Origin: Icerya purchasi
Lineage: Eukaryota; Arthropoda; Insecta; Hemiptera; Monophlebidae
DNA: 64,000 bases
Assembly: GCA_039619475.1 (NCBI GenBank)
Contig: CM077116.1
Coordinates: 274,536,758 to 274,600,757 of the forward strand
Direction: 5' to 3'
Every line of letters starts with the position of its first letter. Within the stretch, counting starts at the first letter, position 1. Below, piece after piece: positions 33,100 through 45,229 of the stretch. The notes beneath the pieces were generated by a model, which saw only the letters and a list, made by a program, of their open reading frames with translations, was not told where the DNA came from and ran no database searches. Both the position numbers and the translations under genes were made by a program.

Positions 33100-35096
33100 A
33101 AATATAGGTGTTAGATTTTAGAAAGATGGGACAGGAAAAATAACACAAGAGGAAGACAAATGAAAAAAATAATATAACCTTTAACAGGAATAATAAAACA
33201 AGTGTAATTGATCTAACATCAGTAACACCTAACCTAACAGATGAGGTAACGGAATGGGAAGTATCAGACAAGATAACAAATAGTGATCATAAATACATTA
33301 CATTTAAACTAAGCACAAATAATCAAAAAAAAAAACAATAAGATATGTAAAATATATCAATTATAAAAGACTCGATAAAAACATGGAAGACGAAGTACTA
33401 AATCTAGAGACTTAAATGTGTAAATTATAAAGATAAAAACGAATTGAACACATGGGTAGAAAATTTTACAAAGTATGCAAATTTGATGATAGATAAATCG
33501 TACAGTATCAGAAGGGGAAAAATACATATTGATGGAATGATAAATTACAAAATTATAAGAATAGAGTCAACGTAAAATATAAAAAGTATAAAAAATGTAA
33601 AAATGAAAGAAGCAGAGAGTTATAATTTAAAGAATATAAAAAAGAATTTAATAATTACAAATATAATATCAAAATAGCCAAAATGGAAGCATGGAAGAAG
33701 TTAACGGAAACAAACAAACCATTCGGATTAAAGTGCAAAATATTAATGAATAGAAACGCCAGGCTAGAAATACCAATGTTAGATGAATGGGCTACAACAG
33801 ACAAAGAAAAAGTAGACTTATTAGCAGAAAAAATGTACTTACATAGTAAACCATTCATCATAAACAGATACATTGTTGAAGATACAACAAAAATGAAAGA
33901 AGAAGAAATAAATGAAATAATTAAAAAGTTAAACAAGAAAACAGCAGTTGGACCAGATAATATATCTAACACATTTGTAAACATATTCAATAAAAAGTAC
34001 TCAGGAGTAATAACGAAATATATAAATAAATTATTTGAGAAAAGCTACTATCCAGATATACGGAAATTATCTAGAACCGTAATAATACATAAAATCGGTA
34101 AACCAAAGAAAGAGTCTACATCATACAGAGCGATTAACGTATTATCAAATTTCAGTAAGATTTATGAGAAATGCATACTAAGTAAAATCAAAAACTTCTG
34201 TGTAGCAAGAAATATTATTAATAAAGATCAGTTTGGAGCATTGGAAGGGAAATCAACAAAGTTAGCAAATTGGAATATGTACAGTACTATCAAAGAATAC
34301 AAAAGTAAATCATACAAAACGGTAATGTTAACTACAGACATTACAAAAGCATTTGACAGCATTGACATAAATCAGATGATAAAACTACTGGAAAAATTAA
34401 AATTAGACAATAACTTATTGGAGATTCTAAATCAATATTATGATCAAAGATATACGGAAATTAATATAAACCACTACAAAAAAAAAGGTACACGTGGATA
34501 CAGGTATATTACAAGGAGCGGTGTTAAGCCCATATTTATGGAATATACTGTTTGCACAAATATATAAGTTAGAATTACCGAACGATGTTAAAATTATAAC
34601 ATTTGTAGATGATTTAGCAATTCTAGTAGCAGATAGAAATACAGATAAGTTAGAAAACAAAATAGCAATAGTGTATAAGAATATAAAAGAGTTACTTACG
34701 AGTAGAAATATATAATCTAAAGATCAACATGAGCAAAACAAATTTGATGATATTCAACAGCAGAAAAATCAACATAAACTTAAATAAATATGGACTACAG
34801 ATCACAGTAAAGGACCAATTAAAATATCTTGGAGTACTGATAGATAAAAATCTTAAATTTTACAATCACTGCAAGTACATAAATGAAAAAATTACGAAAT
34901 TTATTAATATATTCACAAAACTGTTTAACAATAACAATCAGATGAATTACAAAAAAGGAATAATATTATACAAAACAGTGATATTATCTAATTTATTATA
35001 TAGTAGTACTATTTATAAGGATATGCTAAAGATCAATAAATTTCGAAAATTTTTGAAAAAAACGGCAATTGTATTCAACAAAGGAGATGACGAATG
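33100..35096 (+). pseudogene. R1-like non-LTR element, endonuclease end and reverse transcriptase (plus strand)
   Basis: The first part (33110-33320) gives NTRGR and then SVIDLTSVTPNL, VTEWEVSDK and SDHKYITF. These are the end of an APE-type endonuclease with the WxV...SDH spacing of R1-like elements. The frame 33683-34567 holds the reverse transcriptase start: AVGPDNIS, SYRAINVLSNFSKIYEKC, DQFGALEGKST and TTDITKAFDSIDI (block A). After a frameshift, GILQGAVLSPYLWNILF and ITFVDDLAIL (FVDD catalytic block, 34599-34628) follow. After a stop, the thumb has YLGVLIDKNLKF and SNLLYSSTIY. It ends near 35096 without the C-terminal domain. Very AT-rich codon use. At least two frame breaks. Confidence 0.8.
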
Positions 35097-35744
35097 AACA
35101 AGGTCCTCTCCAATTATCAGTGTAGGAAAAATAAAAACGTACTAATTTTGAGTACGATGCACAGCATTGTTCTCATTGATGACAGTGAAAAGAAAAAACC
35201 TGAAGGAGTAACATTTTTATAATAAATCGAAATTTAGCGTTGATATCCTAAATAGAATGATACGTAAATATTCCGTTTTATGCTCAACAGCTCTTTGCTG
35301 TATATGTGATAACAATTATTTCTTATTTTTTTCTAGAATATAGTCATCTGAAAAGTTAATCATTTAGAGCTATATATTTAATTCTGCACGATATGTAACA
35401 CAGTTCAATCACTTTGAAACTGTTATTCTTATTAGTGTGAAATGTAATTTGCATAAACCAGAATTCACTTTTAAACTATACAAAAATATCAATAAAGCAG
35501 CTTGTTTAGTAACAAAATATAATAAAATTAACAAAGTGAATTAACAAAAATTTTCCGATTTTTAAACAACTATTTGACCTTCTCGAAAGTATTATATGTC
35601 ATTACTTTAGAGAACAGATAAATATTGATCGCCAGTGAGTATTTTCAAAAAAATAAAACAGCACTAAAATCATACATGCAAAAAGAAGTTTTATGAAAAT
35701 ATTTTAATCTGCCACGTTATTAATATAAAAAATATTAATTTTGT
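35097..35744. other. AT-rich DNA, nothing recognised
   Basis: No diagnostic motif on either strand. Confidence 0.35.
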
Positions 35745-35968
35745 ACTTTAAGAACAGCTTGTGGATCTCGGTCTTCCTACTCCGTACAATGACTCTTATG
35801 TTCTCTTATTTCCTTCCTTGTCAGTTGTCCTACTCTAGCTTCTTTCATTCATTCAATCTCGCACCAGATTGAAATCTAATATGTTTTGAGCTATTACTTA
35901 AATTCTTTGGTCGATTGGGCTGTTGCTCTTCGTTAGCGTACCCATAAAAAAAAAAAAAAAAAAAAAAG
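35745..35968 (+). mobile_element. I-like non-LTR element, 224-base 3' tail
   Basis: Matches the last coding and noncoding bases of the 18.8-20.05 kb element: CTTGTGGATCTCGGTCTTCC, CTCTTATGTTCT, and the 29-nt terminal block at 35916-35944 with the same ends (TGGGCT and ACCCA) but a changed interior. Poly(A) is at 35946-35968. Extreme 5' truncation. No clear target duplication found. Confidence 0.78.
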
Positions 35969-36299
35969 TTTTTCTTTGACTTTTTCTTTGCTGTGAAAAA
36001 AATATTTTATTGCCAATGTTTATTTTTGAAATAATGTATATTTTTAAAAAAATTTTAATTATATTAAATAAATAACAGCTATACCTGGAATAAAACAATG
36101 TAAATCAAGATTATTTTATATTAATATTAATGTAGCAACTCTTTAACTACCGTTGATTTAGAAGAACCGTTCATTCTGGTTTTACTTAGAAAATAGAGTT
36201 TTGCTTTATCGTACGCTAATTTTTAATACGAATTAGTCAGTCCAACAAATAATTAAATATTTCTTCAGAATTGTTTATTGGTTAATCGTTCTTCATGTG
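35969..36299. other. AT-rich DNA, nothing recognised
   Basis: A short interval before the RTE-like element. No feature recognised. Confidence 0.35.
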
Positions 36300-39200
36300 T
36301 ACCATTAAAATGGACCTACGGGTATAGGTTGTTGTAACTAGAACCACATTCTCTAGTAAGTAGTCACTAGACTGTCCTCATGCGCTAGCTTACAGGCAGT
36401 GGAACGAAACAACAACCGTCCATGTCATGCAGGGTGGTAATTTCCCGTTCAGAGGTTTTAGCTCTGATCAGGGAAGCTAAATTGGAACTCAAGCCAAATC
36501 GCTGTCACGGGGGGAAGCACGTGCTGAACGTGTGCTTTCTAATAAATACCGTTAAAAATTTCATCAAATTTACAACCAGCGAACTGTTAGCAACTCGTCT
36601 GTGACCATGTACCCTGGTCGGACTAATGAGTGACAATCCAAGATTAGCGGGCAGGTTTCCGGCACCTTAAAATTCGAACTCTTCGACTAAGGGAGCACAG
36701 CCCAACAGAAAAGCCTACGGAAGAGGATTGAGGACCCACCACAGAATCATCTCCGAGTTATCGACATGAATAGAACATTGAACCCAATAACCGCAAGTCT
36801 CCGTCAAGTTGTATACAAGCCCTCTGTAACAACGAATGGGATGCTAAGAATCTGCGGAAGTAAAACATCCGAGCGGCAATACGGAGGAAAACTGAATATT
36901 GGTACACGGAACGTCAGCTCGTTATATCAAACTGGAAAACTGGAAAATGTAATTGTGGAAGCAAAGAGAAATAGACATTCTCGGTATAAGTGAATTTAGA
37001 TGGTACGGAAGTGACAGGATAAACGAAGACGAATATGAAATACATTCGAGAGATGAAAATCATGAGAATGGGGTCCGGATATTAATAAGAAAAAGCTTCA
37101 GCAAAAGAATAGCTGAAATTCTGACAATATCAGAGCGAGTAATGGCGATATGCAAATAAAAATACCAAACCACCATCGATAATACAAGTATATGCATCAA
37201 CAAACGAAAGTGAGATGAAGAAGTGGAAAAAATTTATGAAGACATATATAAAAAGCAATCAAGAAGCTAAGAAAACGGAACCCCTTGTTTGTAATGGAAG
37301 ATTTCAATGCGAAAGTGTGCAAAACTAACAGAAATAGCAATGCCGTGAGACCTTTTGGATTAGGTACGCAAAATGAATGAGGCGTAAGACTCGTAGAATT
37401 CGCTGAGAAAAATGGTTTGTCAGTATGTAATACTGGTTTCCAATATCATGCGAGGAAACTTTACACGTGACGAAGCTCAGGAGACCGCATACGAAACGAA
37501 ACAGACTATATTACGGTGAATACGAGATACAAAAGCATGATGTTGAATTGTCGTGCGCTAACGGCCAGCAGGCAAATGTTGTCCTCGGCTTAAAAAATGT
37601 GCACATGCCAAGAAAATGGAAAACTAGAAGCTGAACTAAGTCCTTTGAAGTATAAAACAATTTCAGGAAACTTTGCGAAAAAACCTGTAAGAAAAAACCA
37701 ATGGAATAAATAAATAGGCGGATGTTTAAGATATGTGGAACGAGTTAAAAGACACGATGATAATCGTAGCAAAAGTAATACTCAGAAAAGATAAAGGGAC
37801 CGCCGTAATAAGGATAAGAAACAAGAGCTGGACGACAAATGAAACATTGTTATTGACCGATAAAAGAAGGAAAATCAAAAACATAAATGGTAATGAGTAT
37901 AAAAAAATTAACAAAGAAATCAGGAAAAAGTTCGAACAAAAATGTAACCATATACAAGAAAATAGAAAAATAACGTAGGATGCATGAAATGCATAAAGAA
38001 GTTACATGAAAGCACAAAAAATAAAAAGACTTTAATGATGCTTGAAAATAACGCAGGTGAGATGTGTACAAAAACCTATAAGAAATAGAGAAAGAACGGC
38101 TGCTGTATACGGACAAACTGTATGGAGATGCAAACAGGGATAACCGAATGAAAAATTTTAAACTGAATCGGCAAGAGCAAGAGACAGCGTCAAACATCTC
38201 AAAGGAAGAACTAGAATATGTCATCAGGAAAGCTAAAACGCGAAAGGCAACCGGGACAAATGGAATAATCCCTGTAGAGTTAATAAAGCATGCATCCAAA
38301 AAGAGCAAAGATTGCTAAGGTTAATAAACGAAATATACAGAAGCGGATACTTGCCATTCGAGATCTCTACATTTGTGGCTATAACTAAAAAGAGGAATCC
38401 GCAAAAATGCTCCGAATATCGCACGATTGCATTAATCAGTCATACATTAAACCTGTTATTAAAGATAATAAAAAGAAGAATCTAAACAAAAATTGACAGC
38501 CAACTAAATGAAACACAATTTAGTTTTGTCGTTCGGAAAGGGACACGAGACGCAATAGCTCTTTATAAAATACTAATACAGCGAGCGGTGACAGTAAGCA
38601 GAAGCATATATGTAGTCTATATAGATTATGAGAAGCTTTTTGACTATGTAGAACATGCCAAAATTTGACAAATCCTGAGAAGATGTAGAATTAACACCGA
38701 GGACATACAGCTAATACACAACGTATATATGCAACAAAATGCGAATATTATTGTCAATGATCAGCCAACAGAGAGATTGTGCAAAATCAAAAAAGGTATC
38801 CGGCACAGCTGCCCATTCCAAAACTGTTCAACGTATATGCTGAAGAAATAACAAAAACCGAATTCTTTCAAAACATAGTATTCAGAGTAAATAGTGAGAA
38901 AATTAACAGCATATGCTATACAGATGATCGTGTGCTTATTGCAGGAACTCCAAAGCAGTTTCAGATAATATAATGAATACGGGATGAAGATCAGTATAAA
39001 CAAACGTAAAGTAATGAAGATTAGCAGAACAAAAAATTGATCTGTGCGTTTCGAAGTTGATGTATACGAAACTATAAATACCACGAAGCAATTATATTTG
39101 AATATAGCAGGTATGATACGGAAATAAGAACAAAATGGATATGGCTAGAATGGTATATAACAATTTGGAACGAATTCTAAAATACCGGAAAATGAAAATG

Positions 39201-39612
39201 GAATTGCGCCTGAAAATTCTGAAATGCTACGTCTGATCTGTTGTAAGATATGCCGCAGAAACGTGAATAATAACATCGGATACGGAAAGGAGACTTAATG
39301 CGTTTTAAATGTGGACATATAGAAAAATGAACGGGATAAGTTGAACAGAGCAGATTAAGAACGAGAAGGTATTAAGGAGAATGGGACTGAAGAATTGCAT
39401 TTTGCTACCAATGATTAAAGGAAATAAACGGCGGCGCTTTCGCCAAAATAATATGTCTCAAGACAGGATGTTTTCGCTGGTGGCGAATAAAAAGATTTCA
39501 GGCAAAGGGCACTGGAAGGCGGAAGAAGAATTACAATGTTGGATAGGCTGGATAAGATGGTGTAATCGGATGTCGATTGCAACGTCCCGCGTGGGAAATG
39601 CTTACTAATAAA
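36300..39612 (+). pseudogene. RTE-like non-LTR element, nearly full length, decayed
   Basis: About 3.3 kb, the size of a complete RTE-type element. The 5' 400 bases are probably its leader. Endonuclease: LNIGTRNVSSLYQTGKLENV (from 36892), then in a shifted frame IDILGISEFRWYGS (36966-37007), VRILIRKSF, MEDFNAKVCKT (catalytic DFN, about 37295-37325) and DRIRNETDYI. Linker: RKATGTNGIIPVELIKHA (38245-38295). Reverse transcriptase: CSEYRTIALISH, QFSFVVRKGTRDAI, VVYIDYEKLFDYV (block A, about 38615-38650), IKKGIRHSCPFQ (where RQGCxLSP is usual), then AYAIQMIV where YADD is expected. The C-terminal blocks are RYAAET, RKMNGIS and LRRMGLKN, with the final DRLDKMV near 39535. There are many frameshifts, the catalytic motif is lost, and no clear trinucleotide tail is left. 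Confidence 0.78.
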
Positions 39613-40076
39613 AATAGTAATAAGTACTGTAATGACGTGCATCTGAATTTCGAAAATAAGCACTTTTTCCACTTATCAAACCTAATTATTATTAATAACT
39701 TTTGTTCTTTTATAGAAAATGGAACTGTTTGCAACAGGAGTGGGAGTCGGTTTTTATTTTAATATTTTTTAAACGAGCGTCAGTGATTTTTTTGGTCCGG
39801 CTCTCGCCCTTTAACCAGTTTGCTGCGGATTCGCTGGGATTGATCGGAAAGAGATGATAAATAGGATTTTGAAAATTTGATAATATGTGAGTTTATAGAG
39901 ATAAAGAAAGAAGCGGAAGCGCTAAAATTGTCATAAAACAAACCGAATCTTTTCTTTACTTTTCTTGAAATTGACTCTTTATAGTTTTATTGTAAAACAG
40001 TTAATATTTCGGCGGAAAAAGAATTACTAGTACGAAAATTTTTTCCGAAATTTTTTATTGAAATAACCTGCTAAAT
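39613..40076. other. AT-rich DNA, nothing recognised
   Basis: No gene. Its last eight bases (40069-40076) are the left copy of the hAT-type target duplication. Confidence 0.35.
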
Positions 40077-40330
40077 CAGGGGTGGCCAACTCGCGGCACC
40101 GCCTTGAAAATTTTTGCGGCCCGCGAGATGGTCAAAGTAGGAAAAAATCATGTTCTGCGAACTCATAATGCACGCGCATGTTGGAACATTTAATATAACA
40201 AGTTTTATGTTTCACTCTTACGAGTGGGTCTAAATCTAATATGGGGGGATATATGATTTTATATGCGGCCCACGCAGTTATGATACACTTCCAAAGTGGC
40301 CCGCAAGATCATTTGGGTTGGCCACCCCTG
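40077..40330. mobile_element. hAT-type MITE, 254 bp
   Basis: Terminal inverted repeats CAGGGGTGGCCAA at the left and TTGGCCACCCCTG at the right, 13 bases and perfect. TGCTAAAT (40069-40076) and CGCTAAAT (40331-40338) form an 8-base target duplication with one mismatch. CAGGG-type ends and 8-base duplications are hallmarks of the hAT superfamily. The interior repeats a GCGGCCCGCGAG/GTGGCCCGCAAG motif near both ends, as subterminal transposase sites often do. No coding frame, so it is non-autonomous. Confidence 0.9.
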
Positions 40331-40578
40331 CGCTAAATAAATATATAACCAGCATTTCAAGTCTTTGTTAGGGGAAATCATTTTTCTTATCAATTTATTG
40401 AACGAAAAAAAAAACCCACTGAAAACGGCTGATTTATTTTCTAACCAAATTAATTCCTAATTTCGTGTAGGTGTATTTTTTGATTCAATGATTATTTCAC
40501 GCCTTAAATTTGATATTAACTGGCGAAAAAGAAAATTAAAAACTCACCAACACTAAATTAGGTCTACTTGGAAAAATG
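40331..40578. other. Short AT-rich spacer
   Basis: Nothing recognised besides the right copy of the hAT target duplication at its start. Confidence 0.4.
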
Positions 40579-40663
40579 ACGAGGCCGAATCGTGTTGCGT
40601 TCGAAACGTAACGAGGCCTAATCGTGTTGCGGCCGAAACGTATCGGGGTCGAATCGTTGAGGC
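40579..40663. repeat. GC-rich minisatellite, about 2.6 units of 32-33 bases
   Basis: Each unit starts ACGAGGCC(G/T)AATCGTGTTGC and ends CCGAAACGTA or a close variant. The third unit is partial. Much more CpG-rich than its surroundings. Read antisense it keeps an open frame, but no protein family fits. Confidence 0.8.
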
Positions 40664-40986
40664 CAAAAAAAAAAAGGGTAGAGAACCACAAATGAGGTAT
40701 ATAATTTTATTAAAATATTCTACTTCAATAGGTAAAAACAAAAAAAATCTGATTACAATAACATGCACGGTCGGAATTTAATAAGATATACAAAAAATAT
40801 ATCATACTTTATAAACTAATAAATGAACAGCGTGAAAAGCTTGCCGTTTTAATGCACCCGCGCTTTTAAGCTTTTAATGTTTTTTTTTTGCATTAGCACT
40901 GAATTATTACGTTTTAGTAAAAATAAAATTACACATAAACTTTTAACATTTTTTTATTATAAATAATTTTCTTCCGTAAACTTCGT

Positions 40987-41075
40987 TAAATTATTAATAA
41001 TGGCGGAGTGAATTAAATCACCGTGTATGCTCATATACGGTGATTTAATTTGCTTTGCCATTATTAATAAAAATT
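40987..41075. repeat. Short near-perfect hairpin (about 35-base arms)
   Basis: ATTAATAATGGC at 40993 pairs with GCCATTATTAAT ending at 41068. AATTAAATCACCGT pairs with ACGGTGATTTAATT around a loop of a few bases at 41027-41034. A few mismatches lie in between. It could be a tiny MITE, a foldback scar or a microRNA-like hairpin; sequence alone does not decide. Confidence 0.75.
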
Positions 41076-41504
41076 TTCACTTTTGAGGTAATTTCTATCA
41101 ACTTAATAATGTATAAATGTTTTTCTCATTTCAAATGCATTTTGTATAAAAGCATTTACATTAAATGAAAATTGTTTAAGTTCAATCCTTTTTTTTTTCG
41201 AACATTTTTCCTTTTCATTATTATGCTCGTTTATAGTTACATTAAAAATATAAAAAAGAATTATAGAAACAAGATTGAGAGTATAAAACGGGTATAACGA
41301 ATAAAAGTTTGGAGTTCATTTTTGAGAAAAACTAACAATCTCACGAAAGAGTCATATGACGGGGTTGTATTTGCACGACTTTTTTTCAGATTTCCCAAGC
41401 CCTCTTTATCTCCTCCCCGTTAATGTGTTACAGTCAACGAGATACTGTTTTCGAGGTTTTTATCTATATTTTCACTTTATCGGAAACTGATCCCTCTCTG
41501 AGAG

Positions 41505-41590
41505 GGCGCGCCGATAGTAGCCCCGTGGTGTGTGGGTACTATGAACACAACAGTAATGGGTTCGATTCCGAATTAAAATGATAGGGTAAA
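41505..41590 (+). mobile_element. tRNA-like (SINE head) module
   Basis: Box A-like TAGCCCCGTGG (41518-41528) and a canonical box B GGTTCGATTCC (41559-41569), 30 bases apart as in tRNA genes. The small perfect hairpin CCCTCTC-T-GAGAGGG ends just upstream at 41506. No acceptor stem pairs across the unit, so I call it a SINE head rather than a tRNA gene. The body was not delimited. Confidence 0.5.
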
Positions 41591-41599
41591 AACATGCTG

Positions 41600-44500
41600 A
41601 CGATTAGAGGCAACGTTTAATGCCGGGCGCAGAAATAAACGTAAACTTCGTCGTAGTAATGAGCTGGTTTACAGACTTACTCCCTTCATCGCGGTATCGC
41701 ACAGCTATCGATAAACCGGTTCAGAATCATCTTTTTTCGAAGAACGATCGCGTTGATCGGAAGCCGCTCGTCACTTGGAATGCTCCCGAATTTAATAAGA
41801 ATCGGCTTTTCTCTCAATTAGAACCCGCTTGGTTTGGACGACCCATTCTATGTTATCGCCAACGTAGCTGCTCCCAGTTATTTTAAAGCCCGCACAACAA
41901 GCTATCGAATACGCGTCGAGGGAAATTCAACGAATGGTTAGACAAAGGTGTTCGAAGAACGCAGTTAAAATAAATGGTAAACGATAAATGCTGAACGATA
42001 AATAGTAAACGATAAATCTGCAGGTGACGCAGAATTAATTGGCGACAGATGAAAAAAAACCAGCGGTGCCGAATAAAACACCGAAACATCTGAAATACCG
42101 GTACTACCTACCGCCCCCTTAAATCGGCAAAGTTTTACTGGTCAACAGCCATTAGGAAGAAAAAGTCAACCGATCTTAGAGTAGAAAAATACTCTCGGAC
42201 TAACGTTAGAAAGGCCAACTTTGGCGGGAAATTACCGCTAGAAAGACGCTATTCGAGAAGAGAAAAAGTTCGCAAACGTAGCCGGAGTGAACGTACGAAA
42301 CCATTTCATTTACGCGTTAAATAGTCTAGATGATCTGAAGGATAATCGGCCACATTTTAGATGACGTGGTAAGTTGGAAAAGAAAACCACCAGGAAAATA
42401 AAATTAATATTCGGAAATGGGACGTTGAAAAATAAAACTGCAAATTAATAGCGAAGTACTAATGAGTCTAAAATAATAATCAAAAAAAGAGAAGCATTCC
42501 GGAAGCAGTTTTTAAAGTATTTATTTTTTAAACGTGTCAATTATTTTCAAAGTATTGCAGTTTCCACTGATTTATTGGATAAATTTAATTTTAAAACTCT
42601 TTTGAGTCGCAGAGGTTTGCTTCTTGTACAACAATACTTCGTGGAGAGATAATTGCTCCGTTCTTATTGGAAAAAAGAATCGGTATTAAAGTTCCATCAT
42701 TTAACTGCCGAAAAAATGCGTTGTTTCACACATATGGAAAGCTAAGACACAGCTCTTTCCATGTTCTTCAATGGAAGCATTAGCGAATTATTACAACAAC
42801 ATTTTAGATAAATATAGCGTGACATACCGGGTTGCCATACTTTTAAAGATCTTAGTCGATTGCTGGGCACTACGAACTGAAACTATCCACTGAACTTATA
42901 TGTTTGCTGAAACTGTGCCGTTCGTTTTTTTAGAGCACATTTAATACTCTTGTCTTTTCAAATTTTATAACTACTTGCCAGCTGAAATTTTTGGGGAACT
43001 GGAGAAAGCTAGTGATTGTACATGGGGGTTTGAGTAGGTGTGTATGAGTGAGTTTGAATGTAGATACAATTGTAAGTTTTACGGGATACATGCCGGCGTA
43101 TTATAATACTTACCGCTATAAGTTTGTTCGATCATATGGTTTTAATCTAATAATTTATATACCGTTGTTTAGTTCTATAAGTGCAAACTATAATCGGCCG
43201 AAAGGCTGTTGTTTGTACATTGTTGCAAATAAAAAAATAAGTATAAATAATTACAGAACGGATAGAAAAGTGACAACAGTAAGATACCCAGAATTGTCCG
43301 CTTTAATCATAGACGCGTTTCTGTGTCTCTTTTTCCATTTCGAATCCCTGATGAAGCAAGACAATCCTTTGGTCATACCGTATTTTCTATGAATGTTCTT
43401 TTCCTTCGCAGGAGCTATGCTCCAAATTCGTTATTGCCTCATTTTACGTACTTTGTTCCTTTGATGTTGTTTCCGCTCTGGTCGAGTTCCAAAACAAATA
43501 TTAAAATCTAGCCTCTTTACGTGCTTTAATTCTTAGTTGCTGAGTGATGATCTTTAGGGAAAAAAGGGAAATCAGAAATTCAGCAATGAAAACCGCACAT
43601 ATCGTACGATTTTTAAAAAGAAAATACGAAAGACTATGACGTTTCGAGCAACTTATCGGTGGAAGCGATGAAAAAGAAGAAATTGCGAAATGAAATCAGC
43701 CGGTGAGGGGATGATAAATTCGTTCTCAAAGTTTTTAAGAAATCACGATCCTTAAATCGCCGTTATCAGAAATGGTTCTTTTCGCTTTTTACCTTGGTGT
43801 AGAGTACGTGTTGCTCCGTACGGTTTTTCCAATCGAATGCTCTCGACAGTTTACGACAAATTTTTAGTACCGGTTCAGACAGATAATGTGCTCTGTATTG
43901 TTTTTGCTGATTATGACCTTCCTTTTACTTTCGCCTGTCACTTGCAGTCTTTTTCAGTTCATTTCATTTCTCTTTCGTTAGTCCACAATTTTGCTTCTCA
44001 AATTTATTTGTCGCATTGAAGACTAACTGGAAAATTTATTAAGACTTATTAAAAAGGACTGCCTACTGTGATCTTTACGCTACGTAACCAATGTTCCGTT
44101 TCTTACAAGATTTTTCCGATAACAACAGCCTTTTCAAAATGTATCGCGATGCATACCGGATGATGCGGCTTCTTACGTCGAAGCCTAATTTTTGAAATGT
44201 CTCAATAATAAGTGAAAAGAATACATTTTTAAAAAGCGAACATTTCGCTAATAAGAATGATATTTTGTAAATTTAAACTCCATTTTCGAGATGTAATTTT
44301 AACTATCTGAATATTTTGGCGCAGTTCTCCGTTCTCCTACTGGGATTAATCCGTTTTCAGGCGATTTTTCTGACCCACCGATATTTAATTTTTGAGACAT
44401 ACACCTCTGGGACATATTTGAGCATCCGGAGCGGGGTAACTCCCGAAAATAGCTCTCAGACCTGTTGCAGGCTACCGCGCTATATATTTATCCATATGAA

Positions 44501-45229
44501 AACATATATGTTGATTATGACATTTGCGTCTTGTGCTTAAGTCGTTTATGTTACTTAGCGAAGAATAAAACAGTCTATATTGTAGAAGGCCATCATCTGG
44601 GGGCCCGAAAGGTGCGTCCACATCGAGATTCGAAAGATATACATACGTAAGAATAAATGTATATAACATGCTCTCAAAATGTGCTCATTTATGTTTCCGA
44701 ACATGTGTAAATATTACAGCTTCAGTGTATCCGATATTAGCCGATCGTGGTCCGCAGATAACCGTGTGAAAAAAACAACTAAATCCCGGACAGATAAAAG
44801 AAATGTATTTGTTAATCGATTTTTCTCGGTTCTGCCTTTTCAAATAATATCAAAGGAAGTGGGGAGAATAAAAACGAAAAAAATCTGGAAAAATGCTGAC
44901 CAAAATGGTACTCGCTGTTATCTCGATGCTTCTTGCCATGAGTTGGAGAGGCATACTCCTAATGTGTTGACAATATCCGATAATTGTTATAAGAGAGTAT
45001 TGGTTTAGTTGACGCGCAAAATGAATGATGACGCATAAACGTGATGAGAAAGGTTACAGATTATTACAGGAAATACCAGAAATCGGAATACCAAAAATAT
45101 CACGTTATTTTTCATACTACACGAGGCGCAAAAATGGCGCGTGGTCTGGTGTGTACTATGCATATTTACGCGGTGTAATTTATTGAAAATATCTGGAATA
45201 ATTGACCTGCACGGACGGTATGTTTGGCC
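41600..45229. other. Unique AT-rich DNA, no gene recognised
   Basis: Open frames reach about 110 codons (43048-43392) without a recognisable domain. No transposon hallmark found. Could be intron or intergenic host DNA. Confidence 0.35.
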
